Source: Mesostigma viride
Lineage: Eukaryota; Streptophyta; Mesostigmatophyceae; Mesostigmatales; Mesostigmataceae
Reading direction: 5' to 3'
Assembly: GCA_009746045.1 (NCBI GenBank)
Contig: RPFO01000154.1
Location: 8,745,693-8,809,692 of the forward strand
Length of the DNA stretch: 64,000 bases
A model generated the notes under the pieces. It saw only the letters and a program-made list of their open reading frames with translations. It did not search any database and was not told where the DNA came from. Positions 11,925 to 23,121 of this stretch are shown piece by piece (positions within the stretch are counted from its first letter, which is position 1; every line of letters begins with the position of its first letter). A program made the translations under genes and the position numbers.

Positions 11925-12960
11925 TTCCTCAGATAGCTCTTAAAGGCGGTGATATCAGCCCCGCCTGCTCAACGATCAAAATTCTGGTCTTATAGGTACT
12001 CCTTCAGCTCAGGTTGGGTCGGCAAAACATACCCAGTGCCGCTAAGTGGGGCTCTCGGTCGCAAGGCCATGGCACTGACTACATCCCGGCGGCCAGCTAA
12101 ATTGCGCGTCCGCAATCAGATACCTCACGTGGCTGCGCCGGGCAAAGATGTGCAAGTAATCATCCGCAATTGGGCCTAGAATTGTGAAAAAAAATCGGGG
12201 GAAAATGAAGATGACACTCGGATTACATGTTGGAAACTGCTGGGCACACGTCAATGGGCATTTCCACGACTTGTCCAGCTGTTGTCGTGCCAATTGGGCG
12301 TGGAAAAAAGCTTTCTGATGCTGACGAACTCTGGACTACCGACGGAAATCATTATTCTTGCAAAGTTTATCATCATCTTGACGGAGCTTGACTGGCACCT
12401 GCAACAGTTCGCTGTCAGCCCGCAATGTTGCAGCACAGGCTCACAGCCAACAAGCCATTTAGCCATACATAGCTCGCCAGCTGTTACCTACGTGACGGCT
12501 GCCAGATAGTGACGGCGAACCAAACAAAAGCAGCCGTAATTGCTGTGCCCTGACTGCGCAGCTCAGTGGCGTTTATACGCGATGTCATAGCGACTTTCAC
12601 ATTATAGAAGAGCAACCTGCTTATTATTGCTTATGAGCATCAAATTGCTTATGAGCATCAAATTTTGCACTAGCTGGCAGATATAAATCGAAGGAGCTAC
12701 AGACAGTAATGTCGTCAGTCAGAACGGAGACGGTATCGTTCCTGTCTGAAACTAGGCCCGGTCGATTTCCGTGATCAATGTGGCTTGCCAGCGAAATTTG
12801 GAAGGAAGCGTGCCCATACTTGCAGCAGGCATCGCGTTCCACAGATTTCGTCGGTGTCGTTCAATCAAAGGCAAGGTTGCATTTGCTCAGATGTTGATTT
12901 GCATATAGGGTAGCTGTGCTGGAGGTGCGCATTGCCATGCTTAACGATTGAGGGTTCGCG
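11925..12960. promoter_or_regulatory. Divergent intergenic region between AP-3 beta and CTU1
   Basis: The two start codons face away from each other with 1,036 bp between them, so this stretch must hold both promoters and 5' UTRs. I see no clear TATA box at a convincing distance from either start and no strong repeats, which sets it apart from the introns on either side. The region is inferred from gene orientation only. Confidence 0.5.
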
Positions 12961-15900
12961 ATGGTCAAATTATGCACTGTTTGCGGGGAGGCCAAAGCGG
13001 TCTTACGGCGTCCTAAAACTCGCCAAGAGGTATGCTTTGTGATCAATCGGGCATATTCTTGTCATGTTCTTGTTGTTGTTAGCAAAGCCTGCATACGCCA
13101 TGCACGAGAAGTCGGTTGCTTAACTTGTCTTCCGTGTTACATGTTGTTGAGTTTCCTCGTCCCCACTTTCTAACACTTGGGCGTTCATGGCTTCTTGTAC
13201 ACATCCTCTAGGTGAATGCCTCCAAACGTACAGTCTATAATGCCTCCCAGTAGCCTGCCAGCCCATTGATCGTCTCGAATAATGGTTATATTGACACCGG
13301 TCCAAATGTCTGAGCACTTCCCGAAAAGCGCTTGTATTTATTGTTGGTTGAAGGTACCTATCAACGGCATGTCTACCCCTATGTGAATAGTGATCAGGCA
13401 GCTGAGTATTTGCTTGCCGCGTTTGCTGCAACGTGCATTTGAACCTGTGACACTCTTCTTGAGCAAGCAGAGTCTCCAAGGGAAGCCGTACCATTAGCCT
13501 GTGTTGGGTTAGGTGTACTTTGTAGTCGCTACCGTCCTTGGAATCCCGCCAAATAACACCAACAATATCATGTTGTGACTCGAAGTTTTTAGGCAAAACG
13601 GCCATAGTCGGAAGCTTGTAATGCAATTTGTTTTCTGTCATGTCGTCACAAGTCGGCAGTAACGTGCGGTTTGCCGACGCAAGCACGGAGTGCTAGCATA
13701 CCGACTAAAGCACGGAATGCCAGCGTACGTGGGGACAATGGACCCTGCCTCCTCCATACACCCTTCCACGATACCCTGTGTGGCTGGGTGCGCTGCCACT
13801 TGTCCACCGCGAGGTATTATTCACGACCGTGGGGACAACCACACTAACGTGTGGACCATGGCTTGCACACAGCGAGGCTGGGTATCCTTTTTCCACGAGA
13901 CACTGTCATCAGCTTATCACTTCACCGTTAACGTCAGAAACTTGTCTCGCTTGGGAACTCCTCCCCGGGATCCTTCTTGCCTCTGGACGCTTGTCTCCTC
14001 CTCGTGATCAACACCGCCATCAAGGAGTGTTTCCTGTTGCGTTGTTTTGGGTGCTGCCCTTCCTAAAACAACACCCGTCGTCACTGCACCTTCCCCCGGC
14101 CGCCCTTCTCCCCTCCATCCCTCCTCTACACCTCTCTCCCCCCCCCTTGGCCCCCTGTTGCTGGCCCCCTTCCACTGCCCCCTTCCCCAAAGACGCGGGA
14201 GAGGTGCTTCTTCCGCCTCGCCCCCCTCCCCACCTCCTCTAAACCCCTCATCCCCCCTTGTCCCCCCCTTTTGGTGCCCCTTCCCCTCCGGATGCCCCCT
14301 CACCCCAGACGTGCAGGGAGTGCTTCTTCCGCCTGCTGGAGGACGAGGTGCACGATGCCATCACCCGGCACAAGCTGTTCACGCGCGGTGACCGGCTGGC
14401 CATTGCCGCGTCGGGCGGGAAAGGTGCGCCTTTGATGTTGGGTTTGTGCCATCGGGTGGGAAAAGTGCGCCGGTGCCTTGTCCTACTTTTGTAAACATAT
14501 GTTTTGTCGGGGAAGCTGCGCCACGTGTCTGTCGAAGTTGGTGGGAACGGTGCGCCTCTTTCTTCCAGATGCGCATCAGTCTCTCCCCTTATCTCTGATG
14601 AATAGAAATGGGGGGGACAGGTGCGCCGTGCCTCGATTATAGCATACAGCTGGGGGCCAACAGTGCGCCTCGATTATAGCACACAGCTGGGGGCCAACAG
14701 TGCGCCTCGATTATAGCATACAGCTGGGGGCCAACAGTGCGCCTCGATTATAGCATACAGCTGGGGGCCAACCGTGCGCCTCGATTATAGCATACAGCTG
14801 GGGGCCAACCGTGCGCCTCGATTATAGCATACAGCTGGGGGCCAACAGTGCGCCTCGATTATAGCATACAGCTGGGGGCCAACAGTGCGCCTCGATTAAA
14901 GCATACAGCTGGGGGCCAACAGTGCGCCTCGATTATAGCATACAGCTGGGGGCCAACAGTGCGCCTCGATTATAGCATACAGCTGGGGGCCAACAGTGCG
15001 CCTCGATTATAGCATACAGCTGGGGGCCAACAGTGCGCCTCGATTATAGCATACAGCTGGGGGCCAACAGTGCGCCTCGATTATAGCATACAGCTGGGGG
15101 CTAACCGTGCGCCATGCACCTGCCCCTCTCCATTGTTATAGTCATACATTGGGGGGGGGGGGGGGGGGGAATTGCGCTCATGACCTCATTGAAATTAGAG
15201 ATACAACAAGGGGGCAAGGATGCGCCTCTTGCCTCGATGTTATAATCATGCGCTCGGGCGGGTGGATTTCAGCGCTTGGGGTTAAGCGACGCAGAGGCTA
15301 GAAGCTAGGGGTAATGCGATCTTCCCTCCACACTGTTATCCATGGAAATCAGGCAAGGCCCTCGATGTTTGCCACCCTTGCATGCCACCCAGTGTCGTCG
15401 TTCTCTTGTCTGTGCCCTGTTGTGAAAACCTATGCCCCTATCTACTTATACCCCACCTGATGGTACTATTTACTTGTAGGCATGATCTATGCACCCACGC
15501 CTACTATGTACTTCTTGCCATGATCGGACACCCATACTGTTCATCATGCCAATACGTATTCGCAAGCCCCCTCCTTGGTGGATTGCGAGAATTTGCCACA
15601 TGTCGTCATGCCCAGTACGCACACATGCTGCTCATGATGCCCTTGACTACCATAAAGCCTTTCCCTGAAACCTTTTCTTTTCCTTGTTTAAATTTTCTTG
15701 AAACCTTTTCCGCCCTCACACCTCCCCACGTGCTCGTCTTCCCCCCCCCCCCACCCCCCCGGCAGACTCTACCGTGCTGGCGCACATGCTGACCACGCTG
15801 AACGCCCGGCACGACTACGGCCTGGACCTGTTCCTTCTCTCCGTCGATGAGGGAATCGCGGGGTACCGCGACGACTCGCTCGAAACCGTGAAGCGAAACG

Positions 15901-18287
15901 AGGCGCAGGTGGGCGCATGGTGGTGGGGACAATGATGATGAGGTGGTGGTGGATTGCCGTGTGGTGGCGTAGGTCAGGTGGTGGTGACGATGATGATGAG
16001 GTGGTGGTGGATTGCCGTGTGGTGGCGTAGGTCAGGCGGTGGTGACGATGATGATGAGGTGGTGGTGGATTGCCGTGTGGTGGCGTAGGTCAGGTGGGGC
16101 ATTTGGATGGGGGTAGGGACAAGGAGCAGGAAGTGTTTGGTAAATGGTGGGCGAGCGTAGGTGGGCGCTGGGATGAGGAGGAGGAGGAGGTGCTTGCCGT
16201 ATGGTGGTTGCATGTAGCGCAGGCGGGCGCAGGGATGCTGGGGGCAGAGCAGTGTGGTGGATGTGCAGCGGTGGTGGTGCCAGGGAGTAGCAGAGCCGTG
16301 GATCTGTGGTGGTTAACTGAAGCGTGCGCGGGTAGGCGTGTGATGAGGAACCGTGGGGTGGACGGCCCAAGTGCAAACGAGGCAGGTGGGCGTGCCAGGA
16401 TGAAGAGGGGGAGTGCCAGATGGCGGTGTAAGTTAGGTGCATGGCCAGGCGGAGGTGTTGTGCCGGTGGTTAGCCGGGGTGTGGCGTAAGGTACGTCGAG
16501 TGTGGATGGATGACGGCCGTTGCAGGGTATCGTCACGAATGGAGGACCTTGGGGTGGTGGGTGCGACCGCCCTGCCTTGCCCGGCCATGCTTGCGCGGCC
16601 GACGTGCGCCTCCCTGGCCCGCAGCCTGTTTGTCACCTGATGCTTCACCTACCGTAGTGGTCGAAATACATTGTGACAAAATGCTTTGCGACCCCAAAAC
16701 GAGGTGAAGGTCTAGGTTTGCGAGGCAAAAATTTTCAACATGGTAATTGCGATTGCGACGCAGCGCTTTCTCACTACAAAAAAAAAAAAAAGGGGCAAGT
16801 TCTAGTAGACAATTACAGTAGCGTTTTACAGTAGAGTTTGCGAGCCGAAATAAAGCAAATTAGTATATGTTTGCGAGGTGGATTTGCAAAGTATTTGTCG
16901 TAAAGTGACTTTTACCATTACGGTATACCCAGGGCTGGCCCCAGTTAATATTGAACTGTAGGCCCTGGGTATTCAGAAATGTTGAACCCTTCACTGCCCC
17001 CTCCCACCCTTACCCCACTCTTGATCACTCCTTCCCGCCTTTTGTGCACAGTGCGTTGAACGCAGTGCACCATCGTACTCGTGTTTGTGCCCTTGCTTTC
17101 GTGCTCGTGTTTGTGTGCGGTTAGCCGGTTACGCCCTTGTGCCTGCCATTGACTTCGTGCCTGCCATTGACTTCGTGCCTGCCCTTGGTGCCTATCGTGC
17201 CGGCCCTTGGTGCCTATCATGCTGGCCCTTGGTTCCTATCTGTGCCTGCCCTTTGTGCCTATCGTGCCGGCCCTTTGTGCCAGTCGTGAAGGCCCTTTGT
17301 GCCTATCGTGCCGGCCCTTGGTGCCTATCGTGCCTGCCCTTTGTGCCTATCGTGCCTGCCCTTGGTGCCTTTCGTGCCGGGTATGCCGGTCCCCCTCCTA
17401 CTCAGCACACCATCCTGCAGGGGGCCTTCTGTATCGACTACCATACTTGGCACAAGCCCCCGCGTGCGCGCCCCTTACCCCTCTGCCCTGCTGCCCCTAC
17501 ACCGTTCCCTCCTACATTGCAGTACGGCATCCCGCTGGTGGTGGTCACCTACAAGCAGCTCTACGGGTGGACCATGGACGAGATCGTGCGTGCCGTGGGG
17601 CAGAAGAACAACTGCACCTTCTGCGGCGTGTTTCGGCGGCAGGTGCGTGCCGGCTGGCAGGGTCTCTCCCTGAGTTAGCAAGCAAGCAAGCAAGCAAGGA
17701 AGGAAGGAAGGAAGGAAGGAAGGAAGGAAGGAAGGAAGGAAGGAAGGAAGGAAGGAAGGAAGGAAGGAAGGAAGGAAGGAAGGAAGGAAGGAAGGAAGGA
17801 AGGAAGGAAGGAAGGAAGGAAGGAAGGAAGGAAGGGAGGGAAGGAAGGAAGTAGGTAAGTAGGTAAGTGGGTACGTACGTACTTGTGTGCCATGTCGGGG
17901 GCCAGTTTACGCTGAAAGCCCTGGTCCTTAGTCCCCACCTTCGCTGATGTATTCATGCTGCTGAAGGCCATGCTGATGATAAGCATGGCGACCAAAGATC
18001 ACGCCAATGATGACCAAGCATCGGTGATATATAACGGCTGATCGAGACTTGCCTTCAAGGGTTCCATGCCTTCAAGGGTTCATTCTAACCACACTCTTGA
18101 AGCTAACAATGCCTCGAAGAGATTACTTGAGCCTGTGTGTGTGCAGACATGGAGGCGGATGGGCAGGTGGGCGCATATGTGCTTGTGCCTACCCTCCTGC
18201 CTGCATATGTGTACCCTCCTGCCTGCCTACCTGCATGCGCATGCCGCCCCGCGCTGGACCATGGGTCATGAACACATTGCTCGTGCC

Positions 18288-18343
<56 letters not shown>

Positions 18344-21300
18344 TGCGTGTGTGTGCGCGCGCGCATGCACGTGTTCGTGTGTGTGTGTGTGTGTGCGCGC
18401 GCGCGCGTGTGTGTGTGCTTATGGCCGCGCATGCCCCCAGGCGTGTGACCGTACTGATGGCTTGTGCTTGTGCGCGTGCTGCATATGCGTGTGTGCGTGT
18501 GTGTGTGTGTGCGTGCGCATGTGACTGACTGCCTGCCTGTTCCCAGGCGCTGGACCGCGGGGCGCACCTGGCCGGCGCAACGGTGATGGCCACGGGGCAC
18601 AACGCGGACGACGTTGCGGAGACGGTGCTGCTCAACCTGGTGCGCGGCGACTTTGCGCGGTGAGGGGGCTTGGCTATAGGCGCAACACCCGGTTATATCT
18701 TGAAAGCACGGTTGACATTGCCCACTCGTATATGTGGCGATTGCCCACTCGTATATGTGGCGACGTAGCATGGTGAGGCTGTGCATCTCGCCAAGATGGG
18801 GTTCTTGGCCGCCTGTGGCACTTTTGGTGACCGGGACCTCTCATGTCCCCATCGTGGCTACGCTCGCCCGAGTGGCAGCATGTCTTTTGTCCACGCTCCC
18901 CCTGGTGGGGTGTGCCGTTGCCGTGTAAAGCCTCCCATGGGTTGCTGTCGACCATCTATTTCTAGTACTTTGCCCCACCTGGTGCGTGGTGATTTGCGCA
19001 GTAGGGGCATTTCTGTGGGGCGCTTTTGTCATCTGGAACGCTTTTGTCATCTGGAACGCGTTTGTCATCTGGAATGTGTTTGTTGTTTGGAACACTCTTG
19101 TCGTTTGGAACGCGTTTGTCGTTTGGAACGCGTTTGTCATCTGAAACACTCTTGTCGTTTTGAACGGCCTTGTCATCTGGAACATTCTTGTCATCTGGAA
19201 CGCGTTTGTCATCTGAAACACTCTTGTCGTTTGAAACGCTCTTGTCATCTGGAACGTGTTTGTCATCTGGAATGCTTTTGTCGTTTGGAACACGCTTGTC
19301 ATATGGAGCGCTTTTGTCATCTGGAACGCTTTTGTTGTTTGGAATGCTTTCGTCATCGTTTGTGTTGCTCACCCTGGTTCGCAGCGGCCTCCCAGCCAAG
19401 GAATGGGAGAAAGTGTAGTGAGCCAATCGAGGCGAATTGGAGGCCCTGTTTTGTGCCAACATGTGGCCTTGTCCGCACGTGTGAAGTCGCCAAATTATTG
19501 TCCTTCTAGTCTGATTCCTTTCCTATGAATTGTCTTTTGGATCTCCAGGCAAACCAGATTTGCCACGTCAAACACTATATAACCCAGCTGTGGGGTCTAT
19601 CCGTCCGTGTCACTATAGGACTGGAGACTAGGTTGATTGAGTGACGATAGTTTCTTCCTGGCATCCTGACAACCCTGTGTCCTAGCATGCTAGCAGGCTG
19701 GGTGGTTGCGTGTGCACCTGTTGTGGTATGATTACAGCGCTGGCTGGCTCGCTTTACCCTCATCTCCTTTGGTTTGTTTCTTACAGCGCCAAAGCTACCG
19801 GCTAGCGGCGTATGTGCTATACTGTGTATAATCTCTCTCCATCCTTTGCGTGACGGCAGGCTGGGCCGGTGCACGGCCATTATCACGGGGGAGGGCGGGT
19901 CGCTGCCGCGCGTGAAGCCGTTCAAGTACACGTACGAGAAGGAGATTGTCATGTACGCCTACTTCAAGAAGCTGGACTACTTCTCTACCGAGTGTGAGTC
20001 ATCAAAGACCTGAAACCTTGCAATAAGCGACTTGAAAGCGTGTACCACAATATATATGAACTCGTAGTACAAGAATGACATCCCTTGCTGTGGCAGTAGC
20101 CTACCTAGCACACTTGCCTCTTAAAACAACATGACTACTCCAGTGAGGGAGAGTACACGGGGTGTTGAGACCACCAGTGGGGGGTTTCGGTACGGGATCA
20201 CCAGAGCGGTCATGAGTGTGAGGATGGCTGAGGTCCCTCGGGCTATCCTGCGGACGAATCGTTGCTCAGAGGGCGCACGCCGTACATTGTACTGGTAGTA
20301 AATGCTACTTCACTCTTATGCTTCCGCCTGAGTGTGAGAATATGTGTGGAGCGCAGCTGCGGTTTGTGATTACCACACATCCGATGTGGGTAGGGAGTTG
20401 GACCGGAGCTGGACTGTCCTCATGAGGGAACATCCTTGGTATTTAATTAATTGGCAATTAAGATATTTTGGTATTGAAGGTGTTTGTAATAAGGTTGGGT
20501 TTATATAACGACACTCTATGCATGTTTTATCTCAAAATCTCTCAAAGACGTCTTTCTTCTTCTTACGTGGGCACAAACACCTGCCTCCCCCCTGTGGCGC
20601 CGCAGGCATCTACTCCCCCTTTGCCTACCGCGGGTTTGCGCGCGAGTTTGTAAAGGACTTGGAAGCGGCGCGGTGCGTTGGATAACCTTTCTGCAATTAT
20701 ACTGCTATTCACTGATATTGGATCCGTACGCCTGCATTTTGTGGTGCTTGCATGAAATCAACGTGTCATTTGGAAATGTGGGATGCTCTTGTCTTCCCTG
20801 TTATGCCCCTTGTGGTTTACGTTAAGCTTCACATACCTTGTTGTCCTCTACACTTGACGCTATTATCAAACAGTAGCACGCATGCCTTACGCCGGACAGC
20901 ATCGGTAGGCTAAAACGCGCCCGTTTTGCGGTTGCCTATGTGTCACACAGGCCATCATCAGTAGGATGACATGTGCACGTGTGACATTTGCTGGCACTCA
21001 CTTGTTCACCACAGACGGATGGCCAATAGTGATGGCATGTGCTATTTTTTCTTTGCCTATGCATTGCAGGCCGATGGCCATCATCGACATCATCCGGTCG
21101 GGGGAGGCCTACGCGACCGAGGCTGAGGGCCTAGAAGGGGACGAGGGGGAAGGGGGGGTAGGAGCCGTGATGGGTGCCAGTAGAGGGGGATCGAGCGGAG
21201 CGGATGCATCCTCGAAAGCACAGGGGACGCCCGCGGTGGGCAGCGGCACCGCCCAGAAACCGCGAGAACCGGGGTTGTGCCAGCAGTGCGGGTACCTCTC

Positions 21301-23121
21301 CAGCCAGGTGGGTGACCGTTGCCCGGGCTGCTGCTCGTAGTGGTGCTGGTGCTGATGCTGGTGCTGCTGATGGTGGTGGTGCTGGTGGTGCTTCTAGTGG
21401 TGTTGCTGATGGTGCTGGTGCTGCTGATGGTGCTGATGGTGGTGGTGCTGGTGGTGCTTCTAGTGGTGTTGCTGATGGTGATGGTGATGGTGATGGTGAT
21501 GGTGATGGTGATGGTGATGGTGATGGTGATGGTGATGGTGATGGTGATGGTGATGGTGATGGTGATGGTGATGGTGATGGTGATGGCGATGGCGATGGCG
21601 ATGGCGATGGCGATGGCGATGGCGATGGCGATGGCGATGGCGATGGCGATGGCGATGGCGATGGCGATGGCGATGGCGATGGCGATGGCGATGGCGATGG
21701 CGATGGCGATGGCGATGGCGATGGCGATGGCGATGGCGATGGCGATGGCGATGGCGATGGCGATGGCGATGGCGATGGCGATGGCGATGGCGATGGCGAT
21801 GGCGATGGCGATGGCGATGGCGATGGCGATGGCGATGGTGATGGTGATGGTGATGGTGATGGTGATGGTGATGGTGATGGTGATGGTGAGGGTGATGGTG
21901 ATGGTGATGGTGATGGTGGTGGTGGTGGTGGTGATGGTGCTGATGGGGGTGATGGGGGTGATGGGGATGGGGATGGGGGTGATGGGGGGGATGGGGATGG
22001 GGATGGGGATGGGGATGGGGATGGGGATGGGGATGGGGATGGGGATGGGGATGGGGATGGGGATGGGGATGGGGATGGGGATGGGGATGGGGATGGGGAT
22101 GGGGATGGGGATGGGGATGGGGATGGGAATGGGGATGGGGATGGGGATGGGGATGGGGATGGGGATGGGGTTGGGGATGGGGATGGTGCTACTGCTGCCT
22201 GCTCTGGCAACGTGCCGCTCATGTAGGGCTGGGCTTCGCTGCGTGCAACCATGCGTCGCGCCTGGCATCTTTGGCTGGGTAGAGATTGGCGGGTAGGATC
22301 TGGGACACAAGTTAAGAACGGAAATACATTACCATCACCCTGGCTACTTGAGCAGCGCATTTTCCGTACTCTTGCTGCAGTATCTGGTAAAAGTATCCAA
22401 TATTGCTAAAAAGTATCTTGATACTACTTGTTGTAGGATTGTTTTAGGATATGCTTTCCTTTACCATGAAAGCGGCTTCAATCCCCCCGTGCACAAATGA
22501 CACTGTCTCGGCCCTGTACCTGGTGATGTGGGGCAGGCGTGTCACTGAGACAGCTGCACACCGCGGGTCTGGCTGGCACAGTCATGCTTTTTCCCAGTTG
22601 TGCTCGCATAAGTTTGCTCGTTTCGCAAGTCTGACAGTTGGCTCTATCTCACTCACGCCACGCTTCATGGTGGCCAACGGAACTGCGTGAATGAATGAAC
22701 GAACTTATTAATCCGTGGTGACCAGGCGCGGTGCAAGGCGTGCGTGCTGCTGGACGGCCTCAACCGCGGCCTGCCCACGCTGGGGTTGGCGCGCAACCAG
22801 GCCAAGGCCAAGCGCATTATCGCATCCGCACAGGAGACGTCACAGGTGGCGACGGCCACAGATGGCAGCATGGGGAGTGGCATGGGTGGCAGCAGCGGTA
22901 GCAGCAGCGGGTGCAGGGGAGAGGATGACCCCACCAAGCAAGAGGGCATGGATGTGCCACAACGTAGCGCTGGCAATGAGCGTCCTGCTGAAGCCAGCAT
23001 AAATAGCCACGGTGCCGCTGAGGTGTCAGTAAGTGCAGGTGCGGCGGCCTCATGTGTGCCTGTGCAGGGTCGGCCTGTGGGAAGGGCGGGAGCTGTCAGC
23101 ATCGGCTATGATGATTTGTAA
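12961..23121 (+). CDS. CTU1: Cytoplasmic tRNA 2-thiolation protein 1 (CTU1/NCS6/ROL5), complete, nine exons
   Basis: Catalytic ATPase of the URM1 pathway. It adenylates and thiolates wobble U34 of tRNA Lys/Glu/Gln in the cytosol with partner CTU2. Exons: 12961-13029, 14309-14423, 15766-15908, 17523-17642, 18547-18659, 19860-19993, 20606-20672, 21070-21307, 22726-23121; all GT-AG and phase-compatible, 464 aa. Visible: zinc-binding CxxC pairs (C5/C8, C25/C28), PP-loop SGGKDST (58-64), [12 protein letters not shown] (about 138-149), GHNADD (166-171), [18 protein letters not shown] in exon 6, [16 protein letters not shown], and C-terminal CxxC pairs (C324/C327, C336/C339) before [10 protein letters not shown]. 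The plant and animal proteins are about 350 aa. The excess is a Gly/Ser/Glu-rich insert after IIRSGE in exon 8 and a Gly/Ser-rich tail of about 110 aa. The start codon gives the expected [19 protein letters not shown] opening. Confidence 0.96.
13120..13686 (-). CDS. Antisense ORF nested in CTU1 intron 1, unknown protein or mobile-element remnant
   Basis: An open frame of 188 codons on the strand opposite CTU1, entirely inside intron 1. Unlike most ORFs here it is not built from a repeat and has ordinary composition: hydrophobic, charged and aromatic residues mixed, for example [31 protein letters not shown] and [18 protein letters not shown] do not recognise the family. No clear splice sites or upstream context tie it to other exons. 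It could be a nested gene, an exon of a mobile-element protein or a chance ORF. Confidence 0.3.
   Translation of the reverse strand: MLASANRTLLPTCDDMTENKLHYKLPTMAVLPKNFESQHDIVGVIWRDSKDGSDYKVHLTQHRLMVRLPLETLLAQEECHRFKCTLQQTRQANTQLPDHYSHRGRHAVDRYLQPTINTSAFREVLRHLDRCQYNHYSRRSMGWQATGRHYRLYVWRHSPRGCVQEAMNAQVLESGDEETQQHVTRKTS
14424..15112 (+). repeat. CTU1 intron 2 array derived from the exon 2 donor; 37-bp units
   Basis: The exon 2 end and donor (TCGGGCGGGAAAG then GTGCGCC, 14411-14430) recur at 14453-14470 as TCGGGTGGGAAAAGTGCGCC, then as GGGAACGGTGCGCC at about 14546 and GGGACAGGTGCGCC at about 14613. From about 14645 a regular 37-bp unit (GTGCGCCTCGATTATAGCAT plus ACAGCTGGGGGCCAACA) repeats about 12 times to 15108. 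Each unit keeps the GTGCGCC donor heptamer. Confidence 0.85.
15140..15175 (+). repeat. Short G homopolymer tract in CTU1 intron 2
   Basis: A run of about 20 G residues within intron 2, directly downstream of the 37-bp array. The rest of the intron up to the exon 3 acceptor at 15764-15765 is ordinary sequence with C/T-rich tracts before the acceptor. Confidence 0.8.
15909..16260 (+). repeat. CTU1 intron 3 array derived from the exon 3 donor, about 62-bp units
   Basis: The exon 3 end (GCGCAG then GTGGGCGCATGGTGGTGGGG, 15903-15928) is followed by units of about 62 bp, each running through ATGATGATGAGGTGGTGGTG and ending GTAGGTCAG before the next GTGGTGG. Looser copies follow to about 16250, one containing GTAGCGCAGGCGGGCGCAGG, close to the original junction. 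Exon end plus donor was therefore duplicated several times inside the intron. Confidence 0.8.
17680..17850 (+). repeat. (AAGC)n/(AAGG)n tract in CTU1 intron 4
   Basis: Five AAGC units switch to about 37 AAGG units, starting about 40 bp after the exon 4 donor at 17643. A purine-only strand of this length can form triplex structures. Upstream, intron 3 also holds an irregular run of CGTGCCTGCCCTTGGTGCCT-like units (17150-17380). Confidence 0.97.
18292..18525 (+). repeat. (CT)n followed by (GT)n/(GC)n tracts in CTU1 intron 4
   Basis: About 17 CT units lead directly into alternating GT/GC runs that continue to just before the exon 5 acceptor at 18545-18546. The alternating purine-pyrimidine stretch is a classic Z-DNA-prone sequence. 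It produces several spurious Cys/Val and His/Thr-rich ORFs. Confidence 0.95.
18975..19365 (+). repeat. CTU1 intron 5: copy of exon 5 end, then 18-bp minisatellite of about 19 units
   Basis: At about 18975-19008 the sequence CACCTGGTGCGTGGTGATTT plus GCGCAGTAGGGGC is a diverged copy of the exon 5 end and donor (CAACCTGGTGCGCGGCGACT plus TTGCGCGGTGAGGGGGC, 18633-18668). Immediately after it an 18-bp unit (TTTGTCATCTGGAACGCG and variants with TCGTTTGGAACA) repeats to about 19365. Confidence 0.85.
21335..22195 (+). repeat. Compound hexanucleotide array in CTU1 intron 8 with block-wise variants
   Basis: Begins about 25 bp after the exon 8 donor with GCTGGTGGT-type units. It then forms pure blocks: (GATGGT)n about 21475-21585, (GATGGC)n about 21585-21835, (GATGGT)n about 21835-21915, then (GATGGG)n about 21955-22190. 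Every frame on both strands is open (Asp-Gly, Met-Ala, Ser-Pro, Ala-Ile), giving false ORFs of up to 409 codons. Confidence 0.97.

Noticed and set aside
14645-15108. CRISPR-like regular repeats
   Set aside because: Repeats are directly abutting with no unique spacers, in a eukaryotic intron. The same applies to the 24-, 25-, 35-, 36-, 61- and 93-bp arrays.
21090-22360. Asp-Gly, Met-Ala and Ser-Pro repeat proteins of more than 300 codons
   Set aside because: All come from the hexanucleotide array inside CTU1 intron 8.
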